64,000 nucleotides of DNA, taken from contig NZ_JBANCG010000008.1 in NCBI RefSeq assembly GCF_037026715.1, forward strand, positions 248,001 to 312,000, given 5' to 3'. Below are positions 23,222 through 32,109 of the stretch, piece by piece (position 1 is the first letter of the stretch; every line of letters starts with the position of its first letter). The notes under the pieces are model-generated. The model did no database searches, was not told the DNA's origin, and saw only the letters and a program-made list of their open reading frames with translations. The DNA is from Breoghania sp037026715 (GTDB taxonomy: Bacteria > Pseudomonadota > Alphaproteobacteria > Rhizobiales > Stappiaceae). Made by a program: the position numbers and the translations under genes.

Positions 23222-25264
23222 ATGAAGGTTCGGGGCCGCAAAGTCCTCATCTGCAACTGCGAAGAAACGATGGATCTCGATGCCCGCCGGCTGGCCGGCG
23301 AAAACGGCGAGACGCCGACGATCCACCGTCATCTCTGCCGCGCCGGCATCGCCGCCTTCGAAAAGTCGCTGGAAGGCGGCGAACCGATCCTTGTCGCCTG
23401 CACGCAGGAGGCACCGCTGTTTTCCGAGATCGCTGAGGACGCCCAGGCCAGCGACCGCGTCGCCTTCGTCAATATCCGCGAGCGCGCCGGCTGGACGAGC
23501 CGGGGCCAAGACCCGCACGCCAAGATTTCCGCTCTGCTTGAAGAAGCCTTGCTGGAGCCGGAGCCCGCCGGGCTGATGACGATCGAAAGCTCCGGCCTGT
23601 GCCTCGTCCATGGCGCAGGCCAGCAGGCGCTGGAGGCCGCGCGCATGCTGGCCGGCCGGCTTTCCGTCAGCCTGCTCCTGAGCGATGCGTCCGATATCGT
23701 GCTGCCGTCGGTGATGGACGTCGCCGTCTATTCGGGCCGCATCCGGGCGATCTCCGGCTCGCTCGGCCGCTTCGACGTCACCGTCGATGGCTATGCGCCA
23801 ATCCTGCCGTCCGCCCGGCGCGAGCCGCAATTCACGATGGCGCGCGACGGGGCGCGGGCGGAGTGCGCCGTCATCGTCGATCTTTCCGGCAACCCGCCGC
23901 CGCTGACGGGCTGGCAGAAACGCGACGGCTATTTCCGCGCCGATCCGAAAGACCCCGCCGCCGTCGCCCGCATGCTGTTTGAGGCCGCCGAGATGATCGG
24001 CAGTTTCGAAAAGCCGCTCTACGTCTCCTATGACGCAAGCATCTGCGCGCATTCGCGGTCTGGCCGTTCGGGTTGCAACACATGCCTCGATGTCTGCCCG
24101 GCCGGCGCGATCGCGGATGCGGGCGACATGGTCGCCTACGATCACAGCATCTGCGCGGGCTGCGGGGCCTGCGCCGCCGCCTGCCCGACCGGCGCCGTCT
24201 CCTACGCCTATCCGCGAAGGCGCGATCTCCTCGCCCGCTTCCAGACGCTGCTCCACCATTACACCCGCGCCGGCGGACGCCATCCCGTGCTGCTGCTGCA
24301 CGACGAGGCCCATGGCGGCGAGATGATCGCGGCGATGGCGCGGTTAGGCCGGGGCCTGCCGGCCAACGTGCTGCCGGTGGCGCTCCATTCGGTCTTCCAG
24401 ACCGGACACGAGACGATCCTGGCGGCGATTGCGACCGGCGCGGAGCACGTCGTCTGGCTCTCCGATCCGCGCAAGGCGGACGAACTGCCGCCGCTTCAAG
24501 CCGAACTCGCGCTGACCGGGGCGCTGCTGGCGGGCCTCGGCCACGAGGCGGTGGGCCGGTTCCACATTCTCGACGAGGCCGATCCGGATGCGGTGGAGGC
24601 CGCGCTTTACGCGCTGCGGGCGCGTGAGACCCAGGAGCCCCGGCGGCTGGAGGCGGTCGGCGGCAAGCGCGACGTGGCGCGGACCGTCATCGCCGCCCTT
24701 GAGGCCACCGGCGAGGCGCCGGCACAGGTCATAGCCCTTCCCCCCGGCGCGCCCTATGGGCGGATCGCCATCGCGGCCGATGGCTGCACCTTGTGCCTTT
24801 CCTGCGTCGGCGCCTGCCCGATGGGCGCGCTTGCCGACAATCCCGACCGCCCGCAGGTGCGCTTCACGGAAGCCGCCTGCGTGCAGTGCGGCCTGTGCGC
24901 CGACACCTGCCCGGAAAAGGTCATCACGCTGGAGCCGCGCTACGACCTACGGCCTGAGGCCATGAGCCCGCGCGTCCTGCACGAGGAAGAGCCGGCCACC
25001 TGCATCTCCTGCGGCAAGCCGTTCGGCACGCAATCGACCATCAACCGCATCGCCGAAAAGCTCTCCGGCAACCACTGGATGTACCGCTCCGCCGGCCAGA
25101 CCGACCTGATCCGCATGTGCGACGACTGCCGCATCTCCGCCCAATGGGCGATGCCCGACAGCCCCATGCGGATGGGCGAACGCCCCCGCCCGCGTACCAC
25201 CGCGGAATACATCGAGGCGGACAGGGCCGGCCTGTCGATCGAGGATTTCCTGAAGCGGAACTGA
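23222..25264 (+). CDS. Large multi-4Fe-4S ferredoxin-like protein associated with formate dehydrogenase
   Basis: The 680-residue soluble protein carries two pairs of 4Fe-4S motifs: CNTCLDVCPAGAI and CAGCGACAAACPTGAV near residues 285-325, and CTLCLSCVGACPMGAL and CVQCGLCADTCPEKVI near residues 525-570. Further cysteines occur at the N terminus (CNCEETM) and C terminus (CISCGKP and CDDC). Homologues in rhizobia are encoded in formate dehydrogenase clusters, next to DUF3305, DUF3306 and TorD genes. Here it stands about 10 kb from that cluster, on the opposite strand. The ATG at 23222 follows GTGGAGGAAG at good spacing. It may pass electrons or help cofactor assembly; the actual role is not established. 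Confidence 0.86.
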   Translation: MKVRGRKVLICNCEETMDLDARRLAGENGETPTIHRHLCRAGIAAFEKSLEGGEPILVACTQEAPLFSEIAEDAQASDRVAFVNIRERAGWTSRGQDPHAKISALLEEALLEPEPAGLMTIESSGLCLVHGAGQQALEAARMLAGRLSVSLLLSDASDIVLPSVMDVAVYSGRIRAISGSLGRFDVTVDGYAPILPSARREPQFTMARDGARAECAVIVDLSGNPPPLTGWQKRDGYFRADPKDPAAVARMLFEAAEMIGSFEKPLYVSYDASICAHSRSGRSGCNTCLDVCPAGAIADAGDMVAYDHSICAGCGACAAACPTGAVSYAYPRRRDLLARFQTLLHHYTRAGGRHPVLLLHDEAHGGEMIAAMARLGRGLPANVLPVALHSVFQTGHETILAAIATGAEHVVWLSDPRKADELPPLQAELALTGALLAGLGHEAVGRFHILDEADPDAVEAALYALRARETQEPRRLEAVGGKRDVARTVIAALEATGEAPAQVIALPPGAPYGRIAIAADGCTLCLSCVGACPMGALADNPDRPQVRFTEAACVQCGLCADTCPEKVITLEPRYDLRPEAMSPRVLHEEEPATCISCGKPFGTQSTINRIAEKLSGNHWMYRSAGQTDLIRMCDDCRISAQWAMPDSPMRMGERPRPRTTAEYIEADRAGLSIEDFLKRN

Positions 25265-25666
25265 GCCTCCCGCGTTACGCCGGGCGTGTCGCACATCTCG
25301 GTTGCCCACGGGCCTTACTCTCGCGCGTCAATCCGGGCGACGCATGCACTGCGCCGCGCCCTTCCGAAATCCCTCAGATAAAAATCAAAATGTACTCATC
25401 TTTCTTACTGTTTTTATTACGTAATGTTACCTGCCGCCGACCAATTTTACCGCGCCTTAACGCAGAGACCGATTAACTGCGGACCTCTTGAGATTTCCAC
25501 GTCCGGAAGTTCCGCCAATGCTTTGCACGCTGCATCTTGTCGTCTCGGGCCTTTTCCGTCCGGACGCGCCCGGTTCCATTCGCGACCTTTGCCGGGCGCT
25601 TGCGGAGCGTTGTTCCCCTCCCCTTTTGGCCCCGTCCCCTTCGGCCAGGCCCATCACGAGGCATCG
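25265..25666. other. AT-richer intergenic region before the chemoreceptor gene
   Basis: About 400 bases without a gene. The stretch 25375-25460 is conspicuously AT-rich for this genome (AAAAATCAAAATG, TGTTTTTATTACGTAATG) and includes the dyad ATTACGTAAT (25417-25426). It probably contains the chemoreceptor promoter, but I cannot place hexamers with confidence. Confidence 0.5.
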
Positions 25667-27424
25667 ATGAACAGCACGTCGCGGTTCGCCCTGAAGTCGG
25701 TTTCGACGAAAATCCTGATCATCGTGGAGATCGTGACGGTCTTCACCCTGATCGTCGCCGCCGTCGCGATCCTCCAGATGGCGCGCATCGGCGGCGAGAT
25801 CACCAGCATCGCCGAAAAGGACATCCCGCTCACAAGGACCGTCAACGCGGTGACGACGGGCCAGCTGGAACAGGCGATCCTGGTGGAGCGCATGCTGCGC
25901 TACGGCAATATCGAGGTGCCGGATTCCGGCCGGCTCTACGAGGAGGCACGCGCCTCCTTCTCAAAGCTTGGCGAAGAGGTGAACAAGGCAATCCTCGCGG
26001 GAAAGGCGATCGCGGAAAAGGCGCTTCAGAACCCGCGCGGCGATGCGGAAGCGGCCGCCATCACCAAGCTCCTGACGCAGCTCGACGACATCCGCTCCGC
26101 CCACGCCGGCTTCGACGCGCATGTCGATGAAATCGCGCAGCTGATCGAGCAGGGCCGGCAGTCGGATGCGGAAGCGCTCGCGGTCACGATCGAGGCGGAA
26201 GAGGAAGAACTCGACCAGCGCCTCGTTGCCGTCCTTGCCTCAATTCAGGGGTTCACCGCCAAGGCGGCGACGACGGCCGAGGCGCACGAGAAATCGGCGT
26301 TCTGGCAGCTTCTGGCCATATCGGTGCTGTCGGCGGTGCTCGGCATGGCGCTTGCCACCTATTTCGCCCGGCGCGGCATCGCCCGGCCGCTGGTCGCGGT
26401 CTCCGATGCGCTGGTCGCGCTGGCGCGCGGCGACACCAGCGTCAGCGTTTCCGTCACGAGCCAGGACGAGGTCGGCCGCGTGGCGAACGCCTTCGAGACT
26501 TTCAAGGAGAACATGATCGAGGTGGAACGCCTGCGCGCGGAGGCTGCGGAGGAGGAGGAACGCATCGAGCAGGAAAAGCGCGAAACGATGCTGCGGCTCG
26601 CCGACGAACTGGAGCGCACCGTCAAGGAGATCGCCATGCAGCTTTCCGCCGCCGTGGAGGAACTGTCGACGGTGGCCATCGCCATGGCCGACAACGCCAC
26701 CCGCACGCGGGAGCGCGCAACCGCCGTGGCGGCAGCCTCCGAACAGGCGTCCAACAATGTGCAGACGGTCGCCTCCGCGGCCGAGGAACTTTCCGCCTCG
26801 ATCTCCGAGATCAGCCGCCAGGTCACCCGCGCGCTGACGCTTTCGGCCGACAGCACCAGCCAGGCACGCTCCTCCAGCGAGACGGTGGAAACCCTGTCGG
26901 CCTCCGCGTCCAAGATCGACGAGGTCGTCCGGCTCATCTCCGACATCGCCAGCCAGACCAACCTTCTCGCGCTCAACGCCACGATCGAGGCCGCGCGCGC
27001 GGGCGAGGCCGGCAAGGGATTTGCCGTAGTGGCCTCGGAGGTGAAGAACCTCGCCTCCCAGACCGGCAAGGCGACGGAGGACATCGGCAACCAGATCCAG
27101 CAGATGCAGTCGGGCTCGCAGATGACGGTGGAGGCCATCGTCGGCGTCGCCAAGGCGATCGCCACCATCGACGAGCAGATCACCGGCATCGCGTCTTCGG
27201 TGGAAGAGCAGAACGCCGTCACCGCCGAAATCGCCCGCAATGCCGGCGAGGTGGCGGAAGGCTCCGTCGATATCTCCAGCAATATCAGCGAGGTCAGCCA
27301 GGGCGCGACCGATGCCAGCGCCGCGGCCGAACAGGTGCGCGTGACGGTGCAGAGCCTGGGCGAACAGTCGAGCCTTTTGACCCGCGAACTCGACCGTTTC
27401 CTGACCACGATCCGCGCGGCTTGA
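25667..27424 (+). CDS. Methyl-accepting chemotaxis protein
   Basis: The 585-residue receptor has an N-terminal membrane segment (about residues 13-35), a helical four-helix-bundle-like sensor region rich in AEALAVTIEAEEEEL-type heptads to about residue 210, a second membrane segment (LLAISVLSAVLGMALATYFA), a HAMP domain (RPLVAVSDALVALARGD and VGRVANAFETFKENM), and a long cytoplasmic coiled coil. The signalling tip is canonical: ISDIASQTNLLALNATIEAA followed by RAGEAGKGFAVVASEVKNLA. No C-terminal CheR pentapeptide is seen. The start at 25667 places the first membrane segment correctly. Ligand unknown. Confidence 0.95.
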   Translation: MNSTSRFALKSVSTKILIIVEIVTVFTLIVAAVAILQMARIGGEITSIAEKDIPLTRTVNAVTTGQLEQAILVERMLRYGNIEVPDSGRLYEEARASFSKLGEEVNKAILAGKAIAEKALQNPRGDAEAAAITKLLTQLDDIRSAHAGFDAHVDEIAQLIEQGRQSDAEALAVTIEAEEEELDQRLVAVLASIQGFTAKAATTAEAHEKSAFWQLLAISVLSAVLGMALATYFARRGIARPLVAVSDALVALARGDTSVSVSVTSQDEVGRVANAFETFKENMIEVERLRAEAAEEEERIEQEKRETMLRLADELERTVKEIAMQLSAAVEELSTVAIAMADNATRTRERATAVAAASEQASNNVQTVASAAEELSASISEISRQVTRALTLSADSTSQARSSSETVETLSASASKIDEVVRLISDIASQTNLLALNATIEAARAGEAGKGFAVVASEVKNLASQTGKATEDIGNQIQQMQSGSQMTVEAIVGVAKAIATIDEQITGIASSVEEQNAVTAEIARNAGEVAEGSVDISSNISEVSQGATDASAAAEQVRVTVQSLGEQSSLLTRELDRFLTTIRAA

Positions 27425-27434
27425 GCCGGAACCG

Positions 27435-27476
27435 GTGAGCCCGGTCACGTAACCGCGGTGGCGCGGGCGGGCTCAC
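27435..27476. terminator. Stem-loop between convergent chemoreceptor and EamA genes
   Basis: GTGAGCCC (27435-27442) is complementary to GGGCTCAC (27469-27476) with a 26-base loop. It lies just after the chemoreceptor stop codon and before the end of a convergent gene. No T-run follows, so it is only a possible transcript end. Confidence 0.35.
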
Positions 27477-27546
27477 GACGGTCGCATGACCCAGGCCGCG
27501 TGCCCCAGGCCGCCCGTTGTTCCCCCGTGCCCTCGCGCCTCGTTCC

Positions 27547-28431
27547 TCAGGCTCTGGCCCGGCGTGCCAGCGCGCGCTCGCGCAGGAAGGCGTAAACGCC
27601 GGTGACGATCAGGATGGCGATGCCGGCAAGCGTCGGCCCGTCGGGCACATCGCCCCACACGAGATAGCCGATGAGGATCGCCCAGATGACGATCGAGTAG
27701 CGGAAGGGCGCGACCACGACCATGTCGCCGGAGCGCACCGCGATAATGATGAAGACGAACCCCACCAGCATGAACACGGCCGCCCCGCCCAGCAGGGCCA
27801 GGATATGCGGCGCGGGCACGATCCACGTTTCGAACGGCGCCATGACGGGTCCCACCAGGCACGTGATCGTCAAAACGGAGGCGAAGGCGGCGGCGAAGGT
27901 CTTGACCTCTGCGGGCATGGCGCGGGTCGCGAGATCGCGCACCGCCATGCAGGTGACGCCGACGATCGCCGACAGCGACCAGACGGAGAAGCCGACAAAG
28001 CCCGGCCGCACGATCAGCAGCACACCGCAAAAGCCCGCCAGCACCGCGCCCCAGCGGCGCCAGCCGACATGCTCGCCCAGGAAGACGGCGGAGGCCGCGA
28101 CGATGATCAGCGGCAGGGCCTGAAGGATGGCGGTGGCGTTGGCGATGGGCAGATGGGCGAGCGCTGCGAGATAGAACACGGTCGCGCAGGTCTCCGCGGA
28201 CGCGCGCAGGATCACGGCCGGATGCAGCAGCACCTTCGGCCGGGCGAGCGCCCCCGTCGCCCAGGCGCAGGTGCCGATCAGCAGGCAGGCGAAAAACCCG
28301 CGCATGAACACGATCTGACCGATCGGCAGGTCCTGGGAGGCATATTTGACCATGGAATCGTTGAGGATGAAGCCGGCCGATGCCACCAGCATCGCGGCGA
28401 TTCCGCGTCCGTTTTCCCGAAAATCGCTCAT
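27547..28431 (-). CDS. EamA/DMT family transporter
   Basis: The 294-residue membrane protein has ten hydrophobic segments in two EamA repeats (GIAAMLVASAGFILNDSMVK and WSLSAIVGVTCMAVRDLATR mark the two halves). It probably exports a small metabolite. The ATG at 28431 follows AGGGGCGGGA closely and places the first membrane helix near the N terminus. It differs clearly from the EamA protein at 18755-19687. The next gene on the same strand upstream is 140 bases away. Confidence 0.9.
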   Translation of the reverse strand: MSDFRENGRGIAAMLVASAGFILNDSMVKYASQDLPIGQIVFMRGFFACLLIGTCAWATGALARPKVLLHPAVILRASAETCATVFYLAALAHLPIANATAILQALPLIIVAASAVFLGEHVGWRRWGAVLAGFCGVLLIVRPGFVGFSVWSLSAIVGVTCMAVRDLATRAMPAEVKTFAAAFASVLTITCLVGPVMAPFETWIVPAPHILALLGGAAVFMLVGFVFIIIAVRSGDMVVVAPFRYSIVIWAILIGYLVWGDVPDGPTLAGIAILIVTGVYAFLRERALARRARA

Positions 28432-28571
28432 TCCCGCCCCTGACCGGCCGCCCTGCCGCCGAAGCGGAACCTGGCCGACCATTACAGAGGACGGCGACCA
28501 AAGGGAAGCCGCAAGGTCAGCGCGGCGTCAACGCGCCGCCCTCGGCCGCGTTTCCGGTCTAAAGCCCGCGT

Positions 28572-28781
28572 TCAGGCGGCCCCTTCCGGGCCCCTGGAGG
28601 CGACGCAGGCGGAGCGGCGCAGCGTCCAGCCGGGATGCGCCTCCAGCCAGCGCTTCGCCTCCGGTTCGCCGTAACGGGTGCATTCGGAGGCCGGGACATG
28701 CTCGGCAAAGAACGGCAGCTGGACGACCTTGCAGGTCGCCGGCTCCTGGGCGAGACAGACGGACAGCGCGAGGATCAGCAT
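28572..28781 (-). CDS. Small four-cysteine exported protein, tandem paralogue 1
   Basis: This 69-residue protein starts MLILALSVCLAQEPATC and has cysteines at 9, 17, 34 and 59. It is a gap-free paralogue of the next gene upstream (28832-29041), about half identical by hand alignment, with all four cysteines, RYG (36-38), PE (40-41), W45, HP (49-50) and W52 shared. The hydrophobic start could be a short signal. No function is recognised; I recall similar short proteins in other Hyphomicrobiales. The ATG at 28781 is chosen by the alignment and an AGAGAGGTG sequence just upstream. Confidence 0.75.
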   Translation of the reverse strand: MLILALSVCLAQEPATCKVVQLPFFAEHVPASECTRYGEPEAKRWLEAHPGWTLRRSACVASRGPEGAA

Positions 28782-28831
28782 GGGCACCTCTCTTGATCCG
28801 CGAAACGGCAGCTTGCGGGGGGAAGCCCCGC

Positions 28832-29041
28832 TCAGATGGCCTTTTCCAGCCTTTCGGCCGGCACGCAACGCCACTTCTTCACCCGCCAGGCGGGATGGGT
28901 CATGTTCCACTTGGCGATTTCGGGCTGCCCGTAACGCATGCACTGCATGGGCGTTGCGCCATTGGCCAGATAGGTCAGGTTGACCTCCTTGCAGGTGGCC
29001 GGCGACTGGGCGAGGCAGACGGACAGGGCAAGTACGAGCAT
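28832..29041 (-). CDS. Small four-cysteine exported protein, tandem paralogue 2
   Basis: This 69-residue protein starts MLVLALSVCLAQSPATC, with cysteines at 9, 17, 34 and 59 exactly as in its downstream paralogue, which begins 50 bases after its stop. The C-terminal half (MRYGQPEIAKWNMTHPAW then RVKKWRC) is basic and aromatic. A longer frame exists upstream, but the shared start MLxLALSVCLAQ sets the start at 29041. Function unknown; paired cysteines suggest disulfides in the periplasm. Confidence 0.77.
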   Translation of the reverse strand: MLVLALSVCLAQSPATCKEVNLTYLANGATPMQCMRYGQPEIAKWNMTHPAWRVKKWRCVPAERLEKAI

Positions 29042-29268
29042 GTCGATGATCCGATATTTGCCTTTCTGGAAGGCTGTTTTCAGGTCAGACGCTCCCTCCC
29101 TGAGCACATTTGTTGCCGTTGCAACCCGATCGGCACGGGCTTGATCCGGTCAGCTTACTGTCGAGCAAGAAGTGCGCCATTGAAATCCGTCCGATTACGC
29201 CCGTAGTTGAGCGATCCGGAAAAGCCCCGCAGCGCATCCGGCGAAAAACGTCGCCCTCGATCCCCCCG

Positions 29269-29365
29269 CCGTCATTGCCCGGCGAAGTCCGGGCAATCCA
29301 TCGCCAGCCGCAGCATTCGGGGGGCGCGCTGGATCACCCGGACAAAGCCGGGTGATGACGGTGGA
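29269..29365. repeat. Family 2 palindromic repeat, copy B
   Basis: The left half reads GTCATTGCCCGGCGAAGTCC with GGGCAATCCATCGC; the right half reads GGATCACCCGGACAAAGCC with GGGTGATGACGG. It is inverted relative to copy A. It lies between the small-protein pair and DUF6352. The bases between 29042 and 29268 show no clear gene. Confidence 0.9.
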
Positions 29366-29408
29366 GACACCGGCTTCCGCCGGACCGAACCAACCCGGCG
29401 CCGCCTGC

Positions 29409-30452
29409 CTACTCCGCCCGCCTCAGCGGCAGGTTCACCAGCAGGTTCTGCGGCTTCACCTTCACCTTGCGGTCCGCCGTCATGGCAAGGCCCAGCCACA
29501 CCGGCTTGCCGCGCATGGTGTCAATCACCGCGCCCGGATCGGCGAATTCAAGCCGGAACAGCGCGACGATTCGGTCGAGTTCCTCCGGCGGCAGCGGCGT
29601 CTGCTCGTAAAGGGCGTTGAGGATGCGGCTTGCCTGCGCATCGAGCCCGACATGCCAGCTCCAGGCCGCGTCGCGGATCGACTGTTGCGGCTGGATGCGC
29701 ACCTCAAGCCCGTGAAAATGCCGGATCCATGCCTCCAAAACGCGGGCGAAGGCATCGAGCGCGGGCTGGGTGAAGCGGAAATCGATGGCCGTGTCGAAGC
29801 GGTCGGAGCGGTCCCAGTAGATCGCCTTGTTGTCCTCGTCGAGCACATCGAGCGACACCTCGCGCGGCCGCGTGCCGGCCTCCACCAGCAGCGCACCGAG
29901 CCCGCCGAGGCCGCCCGACTTGGCGTGCATCTCCACGATCTCGCTGTCGGCCAGCATCAGCCGGCCGCCCTCGGTAGACACGATCTGCTCGCGAAACAGC
30001 AACTCCCCCGCCCGCACCCGGATCGGATCGGAGACGTCCGACAGGATGTTGCGCGCGATCAGATGCACCATCTGGTCGAGGATCATCGCCGGCAGCTGCG
30101 GCGCATCGCCTTCAAAGAGCGCCCGGTAGGCGCCCTCGATGGTGCCGTGCGCCAGCAGAAAATCGCGAAACCCCAGGATGAAGCGATAGCTGTCGGCAGC
30201 ATCCTCATCGGCGATCGCCGCGATCTCGGAAGGAGCGACCGCGGCGCGCGGGGCGGCCATCAGCTTTTCGAACAGCGCGTGTTCGGCGGCACACGAGCCC
30301 TCCACCGGATGGAGCTCGGGCCGCGTGTAATAGGCGCGCAGGTAGTCGTCCGTCACCGCGAGCCAGCCGTTTTCCGTGCGTTCGACCAGATGTCCGCCCG
30401 CAGACTTCCAGAATGCAGACTTCCAGAATGCGGACTTCCCGGATTCAGCCAT
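29409..30452 (-). CDS. DUF6352 family protein
   Basis: The 347-residue soluble protein has no motif of known function. Conserved-looking blocks include GGHLVERTENGWLAVTDDYL near residue 20, the DIxR-like LPAMILDQMVHLIARNILSD near 130, DEDNKAIYWDRSDRFDTAID near 210, and GKPVWLGLAMTADRKVKVKP near the C terminus. It matches my memory of the rhizobial DUF6352 family, which is usually next to DUF6505 as here; the two overlap by 8 bases. Its N terminus contains a SAFWK repeat from a 15-base tandem duplication. Related clusters often lie near formate dehydrogenase genes, so a link with that enzyme is possible. Confidence 0.78.
   Translation of the reverse strand: MAESGKSAFWKSAFWKSAGGHLVERTENGWLAVTDDYLRAYYTRPELHPVEGSCAAEHALFEKLMAAPRAAVAPSEIAAIADEDAADSYRFILGFRDFLLAHGTIEGAYRALFEGDAPQLPAMILDQMVHLIARNILSDVSDPIRVRAGELLFREQIVSTEGGRLMLADSEIVEMHAKSGGLGGLGALLVEAGTRPREVSLDVLDEDNKAIYWDRSDRFDTAIDFRFTQPALDAFARVLEAWIRHFHGLEVRIQPQQSIRDAAWSWHVGLDAQASRILNALYEQTPLPPEELDRIVALFRLEFADPGAVIDTMRGKPVWLGLAMTADRKVKVKPQNLLVNLPLRRAE
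30403..30440 (-). repeat. 15-base tandem repeat at the 5' end of the DUF6352 gene
   Basis: GACTTCCAGAATGCA (30403-30417) and GACTTCCAGAATGCG (30418-30432) are followed by a partial third unit. On the coding strand they give SAFWKSAFWKSA just after the start codon. Confidence 0.85.
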
Positions 30453-30960
30453 CGCTCCCCCCGCGCGCCGCGCCCTCCTCCACCACATCCCAGATCCGCG
30501 CATGCGTGGCGGGCGCCCCATCGGGCCGCTTGACCAGCCGGAACGCCTCGCGGATGCCGCCGCTCTCATCGTGGCCGCGCGAAACGGCGAGCAGGGTATC
30601 AAGCGGCTGTCCCTGCGCCAGTTCGCTGGCGAAGGCGATCTCGCCGCGCGCGACCGGCAATGCGGCGGCCATGTCGGGCGCACCATAGAGCGCAACGAAA
30701 TGGGCGGCGAGCGCCTGCACCAGCCCCTCCAGTTCGCCCTTACCGATCTGCGCCACCTCCACCAGACTGGCACGGCCGAAGCTTTGAAGCGACAGGAAGC
30801 CGTTGGCGAAGGCCTGCCGGCGCTTGCCGGTGATCTCTTCGGGCTCCATCTCGCAGAAGGCGAAGCCTCCCGGCACCGCCCATTCGCCCGGCTCCGCAGC
30901 GCGCTCGAAGACATGCGTGTCGGAGACGTCGAGGCGGACGGTACGCAGGAAACGCGGCAT
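30445..30960 (-). CDS. DUF6505 family protein
   Basis: The 171-residue protein starts MPRFLRTVRLDVSDTHVFER and contains GEWAVPGGFAFCEMEPEEIT, RQAFANGFLSLQSFGRASLV and a central VQALAAHFVALYGAPDMAAA helix. It matches the rhizobial DUF6505 family of unknown function. It ends 8 bases inside the DUF6352 gene, so the two are translated together. The HxlR regulator gene lies 189 bases upstream on the same strand. Confidence 0.77.
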   Translation of the reverse strand: MPRFLRTVRLDVSDTHVFERAAEPGEWAVPGGFAFCEMEPEEITGKRRQAFANGFLSLQSFGRASLVEVAQIGKGELEGLVQALAAHFVALYGAPDMAAALPVARGEIAFASELAQGQPLDTLLAVSRGHDESGGIREAFRLVKRPDGAPATHARIWDVVEEGAARGGSDG

Positions 30961-31149
30961 CGGAAGGATCCTGAGGTTGGGTGGCGGGCAGGTCTTGCCC
31001 CCCGGCGCCGGCGCGGCCGCGCATTTACTCGGGCACGCTCCGGCAGGCGGGGTCGTCGATCATGGAGACTACGCGATCGGCGGCGAAAATGAAGGCGGTT
31101 TGCGCATTGAGAGTGAACGGAGCGATAGCGGCGGCGTGCTTTTTCTCCC

Positions 31150-31599
31150 TCAGCCGGCTTCCAGCGCATCGTAGCGCGTCCGGTTTTCGCGGATCTCGGA
31201 AAACCGCTCGTCCGCCCACAGCACCAGTGCGCCGAGCGGGCCCAGGATGGAACGGCCGAGCGGCGTCAGCGCATATTCCACGCTCGGCGGCTTGGTTGGA
31301 AAGACGGTGCGGCTGATCATGCCGTCGCGTTCGAGATTGCGAAGCGTCAGCGTCAGCATGCGCTTGGAGATATCGGGCACCTGCCGGCGCAGAGCGGAAA
31401 AGCGGCACGGCTCGCGCGACAGCCTCAGCAGGATCAGCGTCGTCCACTTGTCACCGATCCGGTCCAGCACGTTGCGCACCGGGCAGCCGTGAAAGTCCGC
31501 GTTCGCCATGCTGCCGCCAGCGGCCTGCCCGAATATCTCCCATGTCTCCAGCAGCCCGCGCAGCGCATCGGCGGGCCCGGCTTCGGTTTCGTCGTTCAT
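31150..31599 (-). CDS. HxlR family transcriptional regulator
   Basis: The 149-residue regulator has the HxlR winged-helix domain: HGCPVRNVLDRIGDKWTTLI (with the family's conserved Cys), SREPCRFSALRRQVPDISKR, LTLTLRNLERDGMISRTVFP and SVEYALTPLGRSI. The start at 31599 has a near-perfect AAGGAGATGAC site upstream. It is divergent from the quinone-oxidoreductase-like gene, the same arrangement as E. coli ytfH/ytfG (qorR/qorB types), but the pair is pushed apart by two intergenic repeats. It probably senses quinones or thiol stress. Confidence 0.92.
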   Translation of the reverse strand: MNDETEAGPADALRGLLETWEIFGQAAGGSMANADFHGCPVRNVLDRIGDKWTTLILLRLSREPCRFSALRRQVPDISKRMLTLTLRNLERDGMISRTVFPTKPPSVEYALTPLGRSILGPLGALVLWADERFSEIRENRTRYDALEAG

Positions 31600-31649
31600 G
31601 TCATCTCCTTGTAAGCCTGGCGCTTGCCGCCTCCCTCCGTTCTCTCCGC

Positions 31650-31783
31650 CGTCATCCGGCAAGCGATGCGGCACGTCTGTGACGCGTCGCAGATCCGGGA
31701 TCACTCCTCGGTGCCTGCCGCTCAAGGTCCCGGGTCTGCGCAGCAACGTTGCACGCTGCAGCGCGCCCGGGATCACGCCGGAG
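31650..31783. repeat. Family 4 palindromic repeat, copy A
   Basis: Landmarks in order are GTCATCCGGCAAGCGATGCGG, GCGTCGCAGATCCGGGATCA, TCGGTGCCTGCCGCTCAAGG, CCCGGGTCTGCGCAGCAACG and GCGCCCGGGATCACGCCGGA. The CCGGGAT/ATCCCGG arms pair with each other. Copies B (51338-51443, inverted) and C (63671-63806) align along the whole length. Confidence 0.88.
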
Positions 31784-31850
31784 AGGCCGGCATGAGCCGG
31801 AAAAGGCCTGAATTTCCTGCCGGTTTTACCCGACATCCACCCCACACTCG

Positions 31851-31957
31851 ATGTCATCCCCGCGCAGGCGGGGATCCAGTAACCACAGGATCAAGCCATA
31901 GCGCACGGGCCACAAACGTCTCTGGAATGCTGGATTCCCGCCTGCGCGGGAATGACA
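31851..31957. repeat. Family 3 palindromic repeat, copy C
   Basis: The arms are TGTCATCCCCGCGCAGGCGG and CCGCCTGCGCGGGAATGACA, with GGATCCAGTAACC and GCTGGATTCCC inside; orientation is that of copy A. It is only 68 bases from family 4 copy A, both within the HxlR/qorB divergent region. Confidence 0.92.
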
Positions 31958-32090
31958 CGGAATGCGAGGCCAGCCTGACGGAAAGCCCACCGTTCGCCGT
32001 CTCAACCCAATCCCTCCACCGCAAAGACCGTAGCCGGTCACATTCCTGTTCCCTCGTTCCAGAAAAGTGCCTTCTTTCAACGTCTCTCAT

Positions 32091-32109
32091 TGGTCTCTAT
32101 TTTAGACCA
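32091..32109. promoter_or_regulatory. Inverted repeat upstream of the quinone oxidoreductase gene
   Basis: TGGTCT (32091-32096) and AGACCA (32104-32109) are perfect inverted arms 7 bases apart, 37 bases before the start codon, in an AT-richer patch. This is where an HxlR operator would be expected. Confidence 0.5.

Noticed and set aside
22994..24313. Minus-strand frame opposite the ferredoxin-like gene
   Set aside because: An antisense shadow common in GC-rich coding DNA; the plus strand has four ferredoxin motifs.
31826..32090. Small proteins containing FPRRRESS-like or CHSRAGGNP-like stretches
   Set aside because: These are translations of the family 3 palindromic repeat, not genes.
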